DNA from: Circinella umbellata
Lineage: Eukaryota > Mucoromycota > Mucoromycetes > Mucorales > Lichtheimiaceae
Reading direction: 5' to 3'
Length of the DNA stretch: 64,000 bases
Assembly: GCA_025093555.1 (NCBI GenBank)
Contig: JAIWNF010000009.1
Location: forward strand, 888,498 to 952,497
A program made the position numbers and the translations under genes. Of this stretch, positions 1 to 12,765 are shown one piece after another; position 1 is the first letter of the stretch; the number at the start of each line of letters is the position of its first letter. The notes under the pieces are model-generated. The model had not been told where the DNA came from and did no database searches. It saw only the letters and a list, made by a program, of their open reading frames with translations.

Positions 1-3000
1 AGTATATTTTGGAGCTTATCGTATGTTCTCCATATATTAGTAAACGATACGTTTTTGGTTACCAAAAATAAAAAAATTTCACGTAAGATTGTAAGGCAGT
101 TAAACAAATCTAATATGGAAAAGAAATAAACCATATACATGATAAATAGTTAGCTGGATTCTTTTTATTCCAATGATCTAGTATTAATGGGATTGATTGC
201 TTGCATGAGCCTTTTTTTAATCTACTTATAAATTATGCACTTTGTGCATATAATATAGGGAGGATGGTGCTATCAGTCCTGTTGATCAAATAAAATGCAC
301 CACTCGATATTGAAAGCCAGAATGAAATACTATTGTCTCCCATCACGAGGCATATAAGGGAAGTGGAGGCTATTTATGCCATTTACAGTACATAAGATAC
401 ATGAGATTGTGGCACTGATATCAGTTGGATTTTCTATTAAAATTACCAAAAAATATTTATTCCATTATCTGTAAATATAAGGAGTATTTTCAATGGTTTC
501 CAAGCTGGAATTGTCAAGCGATACTGCCAAACCATATGTCACCTTTACAAAGATCCAATACACAATCAAGAACATCCTTGGATTCTCGGTTAACTTTGGC
601 TCTGTCGTTCAATGTTATCCATCTTTACATTTTGCCACAGCATAAATCACATTATTGACCACAGCGATCAATCAGGGACTGAGGGTCGATCTTAAATCCA
701 ATAACGTTTGTTGATTCGGAGTATTAATTAATTTTATGTTGTGTTCATACGAAAAGGTTGATTCATGTGTTTTAATCCGAATATTACTATTCTGAAAGAG
801 TATTTGAAACAAAGGAAGCCAAACGTTCTCAATGCAGTCGTATAATGACACATCTTCAGCCGTTTTCTTTTCAAATAGATAACGATAATTACTTTTATAA
901 TAATGAATTGATGTAAGCTGGTTGCTTCGCGCTTTGACTGCAAGAAAAAGTGTATTAACAAATATTTTTAGTAATATTTTCTTACATACGTACCGTAAAT
1001 TTTACATTTATCGGGGATGTAAGGCTTTGATCGTTTCAAACAGTCTACACTCGAATCACTCGAATCATCAAGGCCATATTCACGCTGTTCGTAAATCCTA
1101 TAATATCCCAACATATTAGTATTTTAAGAATCTTACAGAGAATATGATGATATGTACCTAGATTAACCAGCTTATTAGTTTATTTCAGAATAGGGCATTT
1201 GACGTACCAGCATGAGTCAGGATTGCAATAAACGGCTCAATTAAGATGAACACAATGATGCCCCAACAATACACTATATAGACTTGTATTACTGTATTAT
1301 CCTTCTGAATCGATTGATTACCAATAGCTAAAAGTCATAATCATCTACTACCACGTGTAAAGATTTATATTGACAGAATCGAAAACTGATTGTGTTTTTC
1401 TCGAAAAGTGCGACGCGTATGTTCAAACAAAATATTTTGTACGAGAACAGTAATACTTGACTAGCTCTCTGTCACTGGTCACAAGATGTTTTCTATTCTC
1501 TAAACTTCTATGAGCTGCATCCTACAAGTATGCCGAGTCTTAAGATATATTGAATTAAAACCAATATATATACTATTGTATGCACAGACGTATAGATCCA
1601 GAAAAATACAATATCTGATTACTATAGCAAGTTAGATTCATAGAATTCTTATATATGTGTACTAAAAGTCTGGGGAGAAAGGTGCTGCATGTGCATTTTA
1701 CATTCAATAATCGGTTACCTATACCAGAGAAAAGTTATAATCAATTTATAGCAATATAAAGTACAAACAAACCAAAAAAAACTATTAAAACAATAGATGA
1801 TAGATGTATATGAAGAAACCTTTCTTCTTTAGTTTAGCTGTATCTCATTACCCCCCCCCAATTTATAATTTTATGTTACGCAAGGCTCTGTTCCATAATG
1901 TAATAAGGGACCGACCAATATAAATTTTACAGTTATTTTTAACATCATTTATATAACACAAACAATATTGAAGCAATTTAACTGACATTCATATATATAT
2001 ATATATATACAATTAGACATCTCAACAAATATATAAAATTGGTTCCTTTTCGTATGATATATTGTTTAACTGTGCAATCAGCATACATTAAAAAGAGGAA
2101 GATATCAAGGTAGCGGGAGCGGGGATATAAAATTTTCAAAAGATGAGAGGGGAAGAAAAAGAAGAAACCCAGGAAGCGACTCATGCAAGTGGCTTTCTGT
2201 AATAATAAATAAAAACTTTGTTTAATAATAAAAAGATATATATATTTTGTGAAAACATGTGCCAGACTTAATAAGGAACCCTGGTGAATGAGTAATTGTA
2301 TCCATTAGCAAACATACTGTGATAGTCTCTGGAAACGAGGTGCTGTATGATATAAATGCATCTAATTATAGTTTTGTAAAGGATAACAGTACGCATGTAA
2401 CCAAAAAGTATTCCAGAGCTTATCATCATTAAGCCTAAAAAAAACAAAACGTATAAAGTACGTATAAGAGAAGTATTAGAGCAAAATATGACCTGTAAAA
2501 AAGATTACCTCTTTTTTATGTAGTACGAGCTATTATGATTATGTGTTGCGTGCTATAAAAAAGTTCTGTACTCATTTTCATTTAACTGAAAATTACCACA
2601 TTTATCTACATAACAAAGATGGGGCGATCTCTTCTCTAAAACCACTGCTTTATAATAAAAAAAACATTTAAGATACCTATGTATAGAGTTGATGAGGGGT
2701 GATGTATACTAATCTATATAGATTTTAAGGGACAAAAAAATAGTACTGTATCACTCGGCTCCCAAATTTTATATTTTTTACTAAAAAAAAGAAACAATAG
2801 AGATACTTCAAACAAAGGAAACCAGGAAGCTAATATTGCTAGTAAACTAAGTTCAAGGCACCGTAAATAGCTACTTTACAGAGAAAAGCCGAAAAGAATT
2901 GCAACGATGTGCCTGTTTAATACAAAAGCTTATAGGCAGTGGGTTTTCGACTTTATGTCGCAAAAATAAAAAAAAAGAGCAAACAAGCGGACACAAAAAA

Positions 3001-3304
3001 AAAAGATTTGAGCAATAAGGAACGTTTCCACGAGGTGTGTTACTCCATCGTTTATGAAAGCGGTACTTTAGTCGGACTACGTATTAAGCGGGCAGTTTGT
3101 ATTTTTGGCCACACCCAATTTGACTTGTGCCACCACTTTATATTTATACTCTTGGTAACCTCGTTATTAACCTTGTCTTTTTTTTACTTCGTTTTGGCTC
3201 TCTTTTTTACTCCTCTTCTTTCTCTTTTTCAACTTTCCACTCCTTTTCTCGTCTTCCCTTAGTTCATCTTTTTTTTTTCACAACCTTTTTTCCACTCATC
3301 AATA
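1..3304. other. AT-rich intergenic region
   Basis: No convincing gene was found on either strand. Open frames are short, mostly lack an ATG start and show no recognisable motif. The stretch holds a short (AT)n run near 1989-2009 and a run of C near 1851-1858. The last few hundred bases (about 2950-3304) are pyrimidine-rich and are probably the promoter and 5' UTR of the gene starting at 3305. Confidence 0.6.
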
Positions 3305-3944
3305 ATGCGTTTATCAAAGTCTATTTTCTTGTCGGCTGTTGTTCTCGTCGCACTCGTTCAAACTGCCCTTGCTAGCATTTATTCTCAACTTCAGTTTATG
3401 AAGATTGAATCGCCTCGCGACGGTCAAGACGTTAAGGCTGGTAGCCAATTGACTGTTAAATATGTCATGCAACCTCTTATTGATGGTAAGTTTTTTATAT
3501 AACTATTATTTTTGATTATTATCGATTCCATCCAATAATGTACATTGACATTAAAATATCTAAATTATAATCTTTTATTTCTTTGTAGAGCAAACTTCCC
3601 CTGGTAAGGCATTGGGTTTGGATATCAACTTCCATCGCCGATCTGGTAACAAGAAGCAACAACAACTTGGTTACATTCACAAGAAGTGGTAAATATTACT
3701 TCAATAAAGGGAAAGAAGGATAAATTAGATGTACTTGTTACATTTATTAATAAATAATATTCATTGTTATTATAGCCCCGTCGCTGCTAAGGCCGATAAA
3801 TACGTTACCTACACAAAGAAGTGGACCGTTCCCGAAAATACTAAGCCCGGTTCTTATGCTATTGATTTCGTTGAAAAGGTTCAATTGAGACGTACTCAAA
3901 TCACTTCTACTGAAACTGTCAAGATTAACGTTATTGATGATTAA
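3305..3944 (+). CDS. Secreted Kre9/Knh1-like cell wall protein
   Basis: Three exons (3305-3485, 3589-3688, 3776-3944) join in phase to give about 149 aa. The first about 23 residues form a classic signal peptide (basic MRLSK, then a hydrophobic stretch ending in ALAS). The mature part begins with IESPRDGQDVKAGSQLTVKY, which fits the Kre9/Knh1 N-terminal-like domain, an Ig-like beta fold of fungal secreted or GPI-anchored wall proteins. The usual Ser/Thr-rich tail and GPI signal are absent, so this is a single soluble extracellular domain. A role in wall assembly is inferred from the family only. The ATG lies just after a CT-rich leader and is the only start that yields a signal peptide. Both introns are GT-AG and about 90-100 bp. 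It could also be an uncharacterised small secreted protein with a similar fold. Confidence 0.75.
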
Positions 3945-4669
3945 ACGCATTCTATAATAACATTATAAAGCAGAAAATCTAACTTATCATTCCCTTAACT
4001 CTAACTCGCAGCCACATCCTTTCCATCCTATCAAAAAGAAGCATTTTGTTCTTTATTTATTATCCATCCATAACAAATACCAAAATATAATATAATATAA
4101 TTGGTTGTAACTTTAAACCTATCTTTTTTTTCTTACTAAAATCAATAATGAAGCTTTGAACCTTTTTTTTCATCAGTTAATGATCTGTTTCTCTACTCGT
4201 TTTCTTCATAATTACAGTATAAAGATTTTTTTTACAATAACTATTATAATTTAATAACAAAGTTCTCACTCTTCCTTTCTGTTTCTTTTCCAAACACCAA
4301 CCATAACAGCAATAATAATATTCATAATAATACCCATAATCATAATTGAACAAAAAACAAATATGTATGCATAAATATAAAAAAGAATATTTAGTCCAAA
4401 GCATAGGTCTTATTTTCTTTTAATGATAAAACAAATACAATGGTCTAATTACAAAACCCTTCCAAAATAATCAAAAGGTCTTCAAGTAGGTTGTAACGCG
4501 TGTATTATTTTTTTTGATTCGTTACAGTTATTGTTTATTGTGTTTTATTGCAAGAGTACGTCGATTTGGTCATATCGTCAAAAAAAAGAATGTTGAAAAT
4601 GATTATTGTTTTCGTTGATTGTTGTTGTTGTTATCGTTAAGTTGCTTTTATCGTGATTCGACCGACATT
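3945..4669. other. Intergenic region between convergent genes
   Basis: This stretch contains the 3' ends of the wall-protein gene (plus) and the Cox9-type gene (minus). It is AT-rich with several A/T runs that could serve in polyadenylation. No further coding sequence or RNA gene was recognised. Confidence 0.5.
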
Positions 4670-4840
4670 TTATTGGCTCTTGTTAGCCTCGAGCTTGGCG
4701 TAGTAAGCATCACGACGGGCAACGTTGGGAAGACGGTACAATTGCCAATAAGCGTAACCACCGGCTGTACCAAGGGTCAATGCAATGGTGATATCTTTAA
4801 TAACTTGCTTACGAAACTTGCCAGTGATGGGAGCAATCAT
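4670..4840 (-). CDS. COX9: Cytochrome c oxidase subunit VIIa (Cox9 family)
   Basis: An uninterrupted 56-aa protein. It starts MIAPITGKFRKQVIKD, continues with one hydrophobic segment (about residues 17-34, ITIALTLGTAGGYAYW) and ends with a charged tail containing RRDAYYAKLEANK. This pattern (APITG start, single membrane helix, R-x2-x-YY-x-KLE tail) and the length of 55-60 aa match the yeast Cox9/subunit VIIa family, a small nuclear-encoded subunit of respiratory complex IV in the mitochondrial inner membrane. The ATG is the only sensible start. The gene is divergent from ribokinase, with about 356 bp between the two starts, so the two may share a promoter region. No intron is seen inside the coding part. 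Confidence 0.85.
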   Translation of the reverse strand: MIAPITGKFRKQVIKDITIALTLGTAGGYAYWQLYRLPNVARRDAYYAKLEANKSQ

Positions 4841-5196
4841 TGTTAAATTTCTTGTTTATCGAAAATGTAAAAGAGCAGGGTTAAAAAAGCTATTTGAAAA
4901 AATTATCGAATGTTGTTGTTACGTTTTTTTTCCAGCTCAGAATAGGTGGGTCTTTTCGATTTGAAATGGTGACGCCACCAACACCCACCGCTACCGAAAA
5001 ATTCAATAACTGAGTTGATTTCCCTTTATAATTGACTCTCTCCACTTTTTCTGGAATTGAAAGTTAAGCGAAAAAGCGCATTAGGTGAGAGCGCAAGTAA
5101 CATAAAAAAAAAAGGGTCTAAAAAAACTGTAAAACTTCCCGTTTCTTCCTTTTTCTCTCTTTTCCTCTTCTATTGGAAAGTAAAAATAAAAACAAA
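4841..5196. promoter_or_regulatory. Shared divergent promoter region
   Basis: About 356 bp separate the divergent start codons of the Cox9-type gene and ribokinase. The region contains a locally GC-richer block (about 4968-5000, with ACGCCACCAACACCCACCGC) inside otherwise AT-rich DNA and a pyrimidine-rich leader just before the ribokinase ATG. No factor-binding site can be named with confidence. Confidence 0.4.
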
Positions 5197-6520
5197 ATGA
5201 GTGGCAAGATTCTTAACTACGGTTCATTTAACATTGACCAAACGTTTACTGTCCCCCATATTGTGAAGACTGGTGAAACTCTTTCCGCAACTGACTTTAA
5301 CGCCCGTCCTGGCGGGAAAGGTAATAAACGCATTGATCAGCTTTTCCGCTGTTTATTTGGTTTTTTTCCCACCATCAAAAAATAGATAGTTTATTCAAAA
5401 ATTGATTTTATTTCACTACTGTTTATTACACCTCTAAACTTTTAGGAGCCAATCAATCGGTCGCTATGGCAAAGGTATGAAATGGTAATATGTAGATATA
5501 CTGGAACAACTACATTTAACATTAATTAAAATGCATATCATCGTTATATAGGGTGGTGGTGCTGTCTATCACGCCGGGGTGCTTGGTAACGATGCTCATT
5601 GGGTGAGTATTTACAGTTTAACTTAAGATAAATGAGCTTATACATGTTTTTTTCTGGTAGTATATTAACTTTTTTTTATTTATTCACTCGTTATAGATCA
5701 AAGATTTTATGGTTGAAAATGGCGTTGATATGTCATTTACTAGGATTTCCGAAACTGAGGTAAATATAGGGCTTTAGAATAACTTCAATTATATATTATA
5801 TATATTGGTTGATTAGCTACTGTGGTGATTTAACGTTTTATGATTTCTATTGGCTCTATTTCGAAGGGCAACGGTCGTGCATTTATTCAAGTCAGTTCTG
5901 AAACGGGTGATAATTGTATCGTTTTATATCCAGGTACCAATGCTAAATATACACCACAAGATGCATCAAAAGTCTTAGAATCATTCGGTCCTGAGGATTG
6001 GATTGTAATGCAGAATGAAATCAGTTGTGGTGGTGAGATTATGAATTTGGCAGCCGAGAAAGGTAAGTCAACATATTTGAACTAAACAAATCTTTAAGTA
6101 AAGAAGTAAAAAAAGCGAGAGAGAGAGAGAGAGAGAGAGAGAAACCTAATTTTATTTACACATTATTGTTATTTTTACTTTGGTATAAAAGGTCTTTCAG
6201 TGTTATTTAATCCTGCACCCATGACCCCTGGTATTGTGAATGAATTTCCAATGGATAAGGTTGCTATCTTGATTGTCAATGAACACGAAGCCGAGGATTT
6301 ATACCGAGATTTAGGTGGTCAAAGTAAGGGTAAAGGAGGGTTGGATCTTGCTGCCGAGTTGCTAAAGAGGTTTCCCAAAATGCAAGGTGTCGTGGTAACT
6401 TTAGGTGGTGATGGTGTCATTGGAAAGTTTAGACAAGAGGGGGATCGTATGCGTGATTTCATAATTCCATGTCGAAAAGTAGATGTAAAGGATACTACAG
6501 GTGCTGGTGATACTTTTGTT

Positions 6521-6581
<61 letters not shown>

Positions 6582-6803
6582 ATATGTGATGAAATAAAAA
6601 CAGGCTACAATTATATTGACTTCTTTTTATACTAGGGATACTTTTTGGCATCATTTGTTCGTTCAATAGATAAAGATTACTTTACAAGAATAGAATATGC
6701 TTTGGAGGAAGCTAATGTTGCTGCATCGATTGCTGTACAACGTTTAGGTTCAATGAACTCAGTACCAACCCTTGATGAAGTCAAGGCTGTTTTGAACAAA
6801 TAG
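5197..6803 (+). CDS. RBKS: Ribokinase
   Basis: Seven exons (5197-5320, 5446-5474, 5552-5602, 5697-5759, 5867-6062, 6192-6520, 6636-6803) join in phase to about 319 aa, the usual ribokinase length. It phosphorylates D-ribose to ribose 5-phosphate with ATP in the cytosol. The N-terminal PfkB/ribokinase signature ARPGGKGANQSVAMAK is rebuilt across intron 1. The C-terminal signature with the catalytic Asp is DTTGAGDTFV, split just after by intron 6. The substrate-side segment LNYGSFNIDQ is also typical. The start at 5197 is preferred over upstream non-ATG codons in the same frame. Introns 5 and 6 carry GA and CT/AT microsatellites. The acceptor of intron 4 (ending at 5866) is the least certain junction. 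Confidence 0.92.
6117..6142. repeat. (GA)n microsatellite in ribokinase intron 5
   Basis: Uninterrupted GA dinucleotide run inside the intron 6063-6191. Confidence 0.9.
6526..6582. repeat. (TC)n(AT)n compound microsatellite in ribokinase intron 6
   Basis: The run of TC followed by AT begins five bases after the GT donor of intron 6 (6521) and fills about half of this 115-bp intron. Confidence 0.9.
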
Positions 6804-9561
6804 CACCAACCTTTCTAGTATACGTTGACCTAAGGTTTTTCTTTAAAAAAAATCTTTGATTTGAAAATTCATTGCTATATATATATTACTGTAAAACACA
6901 ACACATATAACAGTCAATGACACTACTAGTTTATTCTGTTTATTGAAATAATTGTAATTGGATATTTATTTTGTATAATTTTCTCTATGAAACCTTTGTC
7001 TTAACTTTTTTATTTTATATTTTTGGTGAAATAGAGGTTATTTGTATATGGTTGCAATAGCTTTAATAACATCACGTCTTTGATACAGAATATATAAAAA
7101 AAACAGGAAGAAAAATTATTCGTACCTCGAGCATCGTATATCTGAAAAAATCATATTTTTATGTAATATAAAAATAGAAAAGATAAAAAATGCTCATCTT
7201 AATTTAGATGCCATGTCTACTGTTGCATGTGCTAATAATAAGGTAGAGTAAAACCATTTTTACGGCTATTGGACACCGCAAGATTTTGGCATACTAGTGT
7301 CGGTTAAAGAGATAGACTATAAATGCGAATAAGACTCAAACTGAATTTCGTGAAAATACAAGAAAGAAGAACAAAGAAATTTATAGATGCTATGAAGTTG
7401 AAAAAAGTGAGATAGAGGTTGGTCTATCTTTCCCAGGATTAATATCAAAATTAAACTTTGTATGAAAATCCCTGTAGAAAGCTACTCTATAATGGTGTTG
7501 TTAAGCTTACATATATGCAGGATTTTTAGGTCCATAAAAAGTGAAGCCACATGGCATTTAATAATAATGGTGATGGTCCCAATCCTGCAAATTGGCTGGT
7601 TGCCTATTTTATATAGAACAGTACCCCCTTAATTTTTTTTCCATCCTTGTGTCATAACCTGAAGATTAAAAACAGCAAAAATAATACTATATACATGTGT
7701 ATATAAAACGATCACTACGTATATTTCAAATAAAAGCCTTATTGTTATTAATATTACTAATATCAAATAAGATGTTATACGTATTTATACATATAAAATA
7801 AAATGATATGTATGTAAGGACAAAGAAAAATTGCAGCGAGAATTTTATTACTGTGGACTAAATAGAAATTTTTCTACTAAATAACAACGAAATAATGCTG
7901 GGATAACAAACCATGTCAACGGGAACAAGGAAGTAACAATCCGGGTTCAGTTAGCTAAACATTTTTTTGTTTTATTATTACGTATGTTGCAAAAAGAAAT
8001 ACATAATAATATTTTGTAAAACGTAAGTACCTATTGATTTCGCCTTCAATTTTTGTTATTGTCGTACCAAGATATTGATCTGCGTCACGTTAGGTCATTA
8101 ATACGCTTTGTTTAATAAGGTAACAGTATACTAATAGGTATTACAAACAACAGTCATCGTTAAGTCAAACACGCTGGAACCCAAAGTTAAAAAAGACATT
8201 TTTTTTCAAGTAGCGTACTATAACTATCGTCAACCATAATCACCGAATAAAAAAAAAACGAAAAAATTCTTAATAATTGTTACATTGGTTATTTGTAAAA
8301 CTTTCCATTTTCAAAATATGAATCCTTTTTTATATGTACGGGCCTGCCTGCCTTTGTATATGGTGCACAAAGAGAAACGAAACATTTTTATAATTATAAG
8401 ATTATTAAAAAGAGATTTACCGAACGACAACGACAACGACAAAAACGGGTAGATATATTTATATTATTAAATAAGTATGTATGGGTGTTATAATTATCTA
8501 GTCTTATGACTATTTATCTATTATATATAAGATATTAATGAAAAACAATCAAATGTCGAATGGTAATATTAAGTGCTTTTAAGGCTGTATAAAAATTTCC
8601 ACAATCCAGAAAAGTAATCTTTAATTAAGACGCCTTTTAGCAACATATGGTATGTTATACAACAACAGTAGGTTATAGCCTTTAGCCATCACGTTAGCTC
8701 TTAATCGTGTGTATAAGTCTTCCGTGCTTTGTGCACTGCAACACAACATCTCGTGCGTGTTAGTCTAGAAAAAAAATCTACATCCGCGCGCTTTTTTTAT
8801 GCGATTTGTTGCTAACTGCCTTTTTTTGACTTTTTTTATAATATCCCCGCCTGCCACTGCCATGGTCCTAGTACTTGTTGGTGAATGTTGAATAATTAGG
8901 AATAATTACTATCTAACTTTACAGCTATATCATTGCTCGAATTGTATTTAGTAATTAGTATATTATAATAACATGAAAAGGATTATGTAGTAATATTAAG
9001 AATAATACAGTTTCATTGTATTTTATTATTAGTATTATAAGGAGGAACAATAAAAGATATCCATGAGAAATAAAGAATAAGATGGTTAAAAAAAAAGATT
9101 TCATTTGAAATATAAAAAAAAAGGAACCTGACGTTACGTTAAAAAAAAACATCTCACAAATTGACCCAATATATGCAATTAACAGGAGCCTGCATTACAT
9201 TTGTGGTAAGTCGAATTGAGACTCTATTTTTGTACTACCTTTTTATTAAGAGTTGTAAGATCGGAACTTGCTTGGAACCGGGCCCCAAAAAGAAACAGAA
9301 ACTATTATATACTCTCACCTTCACTATTTTTCATCCAACTTTTTTCTTTTTCTTTTCACCTTTTTTTTCTTTAACACCCCAGGCCAATTCATTTGCCCGT
9401 ACCTTGTGTTTTTTTTACATATAAAAAAACATAATACCCCATTACTTTTCATTTACATATCTAATATCATATTCCCCTTCCTGTCTTTATATAACAAACC
9501 ATTCTCCCCCCAAAAAAAACAATCGTACATACATAAAATACATATCATATACATATAAAAA
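6804..9561. other. Long AT-rich intergenic region
   Basis: About 2.7 kb with no credible gene on either strand. The open frames near 8955-9558 are short, low in complexity and lack motifs. The part 9161-9561 is probably promoter and leader for the gene at 9562 (pyrimidine-rich, several TATA-like runs). No tRNA, repeat element or conserved motif was recognised. Confidence 0.55.
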
Positions 9562-9954
9562 ATGTTGACCATTTTCTTGTTAACGATTCTCTTTTGGTCC
9601 TATACTGCGCTGGCGCAACAACAAGTCGACGATACCGGCTTTAAAGATGGAGATAACGAAGCTAACCATGAACAAAAAAGTTGGTTGTCACAAAACCACC
9701 GTTACGTGTTTGTAATTGTGATTGCAGTCATTGTATTGGCATTACTCACTTGGTACATTGTACGAAGTGTCAAGGGTATGCGTAAACGATTAGAAGTTGA
9801 CAATGAAAAACAATTGTACATGATACAACAAGCAACAGCAGGTGGTGGTGGATATAATTCACCTATTAATGAAACAATTCCTGTTCACCAACAAGGTTAT
9901 CAAAAATTTGATTCTACGGCGAATGCGCCAGTGTATCATACACATCGTTATTAG
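9562..9954 (+). CDS. Small type I membrane protein, unknown function
   Basis: An intronless 130-aa protein. Residues 1-18 form a signal peptide (MLTIFLLTILFWSYTALA, cleaved before QQQ). A short acidic lumenal or extracellular segment (to about residue 47) follows, then one strong membrane helix (about residues 50-70, YVFVIVIAVIVLALLTWYIV). The basic stop-transfer RSVKGMRKR and a cytoplasmic tail of about 55 residues rich in Q, G and Y come last, with PVYH and YNSP motifs. The topology suggests a plasma-membrane or secretory-pathway protein with a short cytosolic tail. I do not recognise a family. Start choice is secure because the signal peptide begins at the first ATG. Confidence 0.75.
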   Translation: MLTIFLLTILFWSYTALAQQQVDDTGFKDGDNEANHEQKSWLSQNHRYVFVIVIAVIVLALLTWYIVRSVKGMRKRLEVDNEKQLYMIQQATAGGGGYNSPINETIPVHQQGYQKFDSTANAPVYHTHRY

Positions 9955-10463
9955 GGTTTATTCTCATTGTTATTATTTAATGAACTTGTTTGTGTGCCGG
10001 TGTTTATTATAATTAAAAAATCACACAAACAACAGAACAATAATTTTTCAAGTTTAAACTTATTTTTCTCCTTCACTCCTCTCTTCTCTCTCAAATTTGT
10101 AATTTCAATTCTTCTTGTGTAATATTGCAATAATCTTTTAGTGCAATTTTTATACAGCTCTCTTTTATATACATTTTTTATCATATATATATCATATACA
10201 TATTTTTCTATATATAATACTTTCTTTGTTTAATTATCATTTGGAAAAAAAAAAGCTATCTATCAATTTATTGTTAATATTTGATCAGGAATCAAATGAA
10301 AGTTTTTTTCGTCGTCAATCAAATTCTTATTCTTTATGAGTACAAAGACTATAATAATAGAGTTGTTCATTCTACTCCGCAACTGTTGCTTAGTTCCTTG
10401 GTTTTTTTTATTGTGATAATCCTTTTTACAAGTACTTGTATAATTTTATAATAATAATCAGCC

Positions 10464-11021
10464 ATGGCAAACGATAATGAACCTCAATTTATAATCCACC
10501 AAGATACTCAAATGTTTATTACGGACCCCATTCATTTTCAGCTAGTTCAAATGAACAAATCTATGTTTATATGGGTTGGTAAACAGCAAGCCAACATGAA
10601 AGATCTTTCAATCGCTATGCCACCCACTGGAAGTCAGGTAAAAACATATTATTACTTGCAAAACCTGGCTCTTTCTTTTATTATTATTAAAAACGTATGT
10701 TTTTTTCCCTCAATTTATTTAGTCAATAGCTTCTGTGACAACAGTATTAGGTCAGGATATTTCAGAGCAAAGTCGTAACCTTGGAAGACGATTAGGTAAA
10801 CGTTTTATGTTTTCGTGAATAAACATATGAAAGCGCGCATTATCCACCTATTTCGATTCTTTTGCCATTCATATAAACTAAACTACTCAAAATGACGTTT
10901 TTTAGGATCAAAATATCAACAACAATTTTTTATATCTTTGGATATTGGGAACCAAGACGAAATGTTGATGGCATTTGTTGAGAAAAAACTATCTGAGTTG
11001 ATTAAAAAAGTATTGAATTAA
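10464..11021 (+). CDS. PSMG4: Proteasome assembly chaperone 4-like
   Basis: Three exons (10464-10637, 10723-10795, 10906-11021) join in phase to about 120 aa, close to the length of PSMG4/Pba4-type chaperones. The chain shows the family pattern: an N-terminal beta-rich part with MFIWVGKQQANMKDLSIAMP, a central glycine-containing segment and a C-terminal helix ending KKLSELIKKVLN. PSMG3-PSMG4 heterodimers help assemble the 20S proteasome alpha ring in the cytosol. The identification rests on the FIWVG...L..AM pattern and on length; no catalytic residues exist to confirm it. Introns are 85 and 110 bp with GT-AG ends. Confidence 0.75.
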
Positions 11022-11149
11022 GAATTTTGTTACGCAATTCATCACACGGATGAGGCGTTAATTGTTACCTATGTTGTAATCTTTGTTTTGACTGTGTGAG
11101 TGGTCTTTTTGATTGACTGCGATTATCTGGAGATTGGGTGTGTACGCGT

Positions 11150-11165
11150 GTTTAAATATAAAAAG
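11150..11165 (+). promoter_or_regulatory. TATA-like element upstream of aldo/keto reductase
   Basis: TTTAAATATAAAAAG lies about 90 bp before the ATG at 11252, followed by a T/C-rich leader. It is a reasonable TATA box, judged from sequence only. Confidence 0.35.
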
Positions 11166-11251
11166 TAGTGAGTGTTGTCGTTCCCTTTTTTTTTCTTTCG
11201 TTTCCTTTTTTTTTCTTTTACTTCCTTCTCTCGTTCTTACAAATTAAAATC

Positions 11252-12765
11252 ATGAGCGAATATCCCGTTAAACTGGACGCTGGAGTTGTTCCAACAAAAG
11301 ATACAAAGATCGTTCTTGGTGGTTCTATCAAAGTTCCTCCTATTGGTAAAATTGCTATTATAAAACTTACACAACAGTATTATCATGAATTAGATAAAAA
11401 AACAAACTTAACCTTGTACTTAAATTCTTTTCTACAGCCATCGGATGCTGGCAATGGGGTGATACAACAAGTATGTGCTTACTTTTGTTTAAATGAAAAG
11501 CAAAGAAAAATATAATTTTCCTCATCATAACCTATATAATTAATATCACATAATATACTTTAGCATGGAGTTGGACACCAGAAGCGGAAAAAGATGCCAA
11601 AGAAGCTTTTGATACAGCCATTGAACTTGGTATTCCATTTTATGATACTGGTAAGCTCATGTTTTTTTGTTTAAGGGGAAATGTTAGTTATATATTAATA
11701 TAATTTTACGAGTGTGGAAATCTAAAAAGTGCTGACGTAAAGTAATTGTCAAAAATAGCTGAGGTTTATGGTAAAGGCGAATCTGAGCGTGAGATTAATC
11801 GTTTCAGGGAAAAGTATAGCCCGGAAGAAAAGAGTAAGCAAATTATTGCTACCAAATACTTTCCATATGAAGAACGCACTGAATTCCCGGATGTTTTGCT
11901 TTCTGCTCTACGTGATTCTTTGGCACGTTTAGGTGTGGATAAAGTTGATTTGTATCAAATACATGCTCCTATACACCCTGTTTCTATTCCAGTAGTTGGT
12001 AAATTATTCTTTATTCATCTTCATCTGTGCTTTCATTTATTATACTTTTATTATTAATAACATATATTCTAATATATCTTCTATAGCCAATGCACTAGCA
12101 GATGCACACGCTGCAGGTTTGGTAACGACTGTCGGTGTTTCCAATTATAGTTTGGATGAAATCAAGGAAATGCATGAAGCATTGAAGAAGCGTGGTATTC
12201 AACTTGCTAGTAACCAAGTTAGTTATTCATTGGTGAGAACGATTCCTGAAAAATCTGGTTTGATTAAGTTATGTCATGATCTTGGAATTGCTATTTTGGC
12301 CTATTCACGTAAGTTTCTTAAACTAAATTGACCATAGCCATAATACTATAGGGGAATCATGATGTAAAAGTAATAATAACTAATTTCATACATGGCCAAA
12401 CCTTGTAAATACATATATATATTAACTTAGCCATTGGTATGGGATTATTAACGGGAAAGTTTGGAGCCAAAGGACCTTTCCCAGAATCTCGTAAGGCTCG
12501 ATTTGAAAGCTTTGATACTCAACAGCTAACCCAATTATTGGATCTACTCAAGAGTCTTGCAACAAAATATGATCGAGAACAAAGTGCCATCGCACTTAAT
12601 TGGTGTATTGCTAAGGGAACAATTCCATTGGGTGGAGCACGTACTGCCGAGCACGTACGTCAAAATGCTGCGGCCTTTGGATTCCTTTTGACACCAGAAG
12701 AAGTTTCTGAATTGGATAAATTTGCTTTCTTAGGTGAAAACAAAAAGGAATGGAATCACGGATAA
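11252..12765 (+). CDS. Aldo/keto reductase
   Basis: Six exons (11252-11345, 11438-11470, 11564-11650, 11759-11998, 12087-12308, 12431-12765) join in phase to 336 aa, a normal length for this superfamily. It is an NADPH-dependent reductase of carbonyl substrates, probably cytosolic. The catalytic tetrad is visible: Asp in FYDTAEVYG, Tyr in the same motif, Lys in IIATKYFP and His in YQIHAP. The cofactor-binding C-terminal part shows IPLGGARTAEHVRQN. The short 33-bp second exon carries AIGCWQWGD, the usual early motif. The overall pattern is closest to plant- or fungal-type AKRs near the pyridoxal reductase and AKR13 groups, but the substrate cannot be deduced. A signal or membrane segment is absent. 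Confidence 0.9.

Noticed and set aside
425..658. 77-codon plus-strand frame near the left edge
   Set aside because: Starts with TTG, not ATG; no motif, no splice-consistent neighbours, unremarkable composition.
2939..3375. Two overlapping frames upstream of the wall-protein gene
   Set aside because: Low-complexity F/L/S translations of the pyrimidine-rich leader; they overlap the real start and carry no domain.
8680..8850. GC-richer stretch that could be a tRNA or small RNA
   Set aside because: No B-box-like GTTCGAAT sequence and no foldable cloverleaf.
8955..9558. Hydrophobic frames on both strands
   Set aside because: Translations of T-rich or A-rich promoter DNA, no family pattern.
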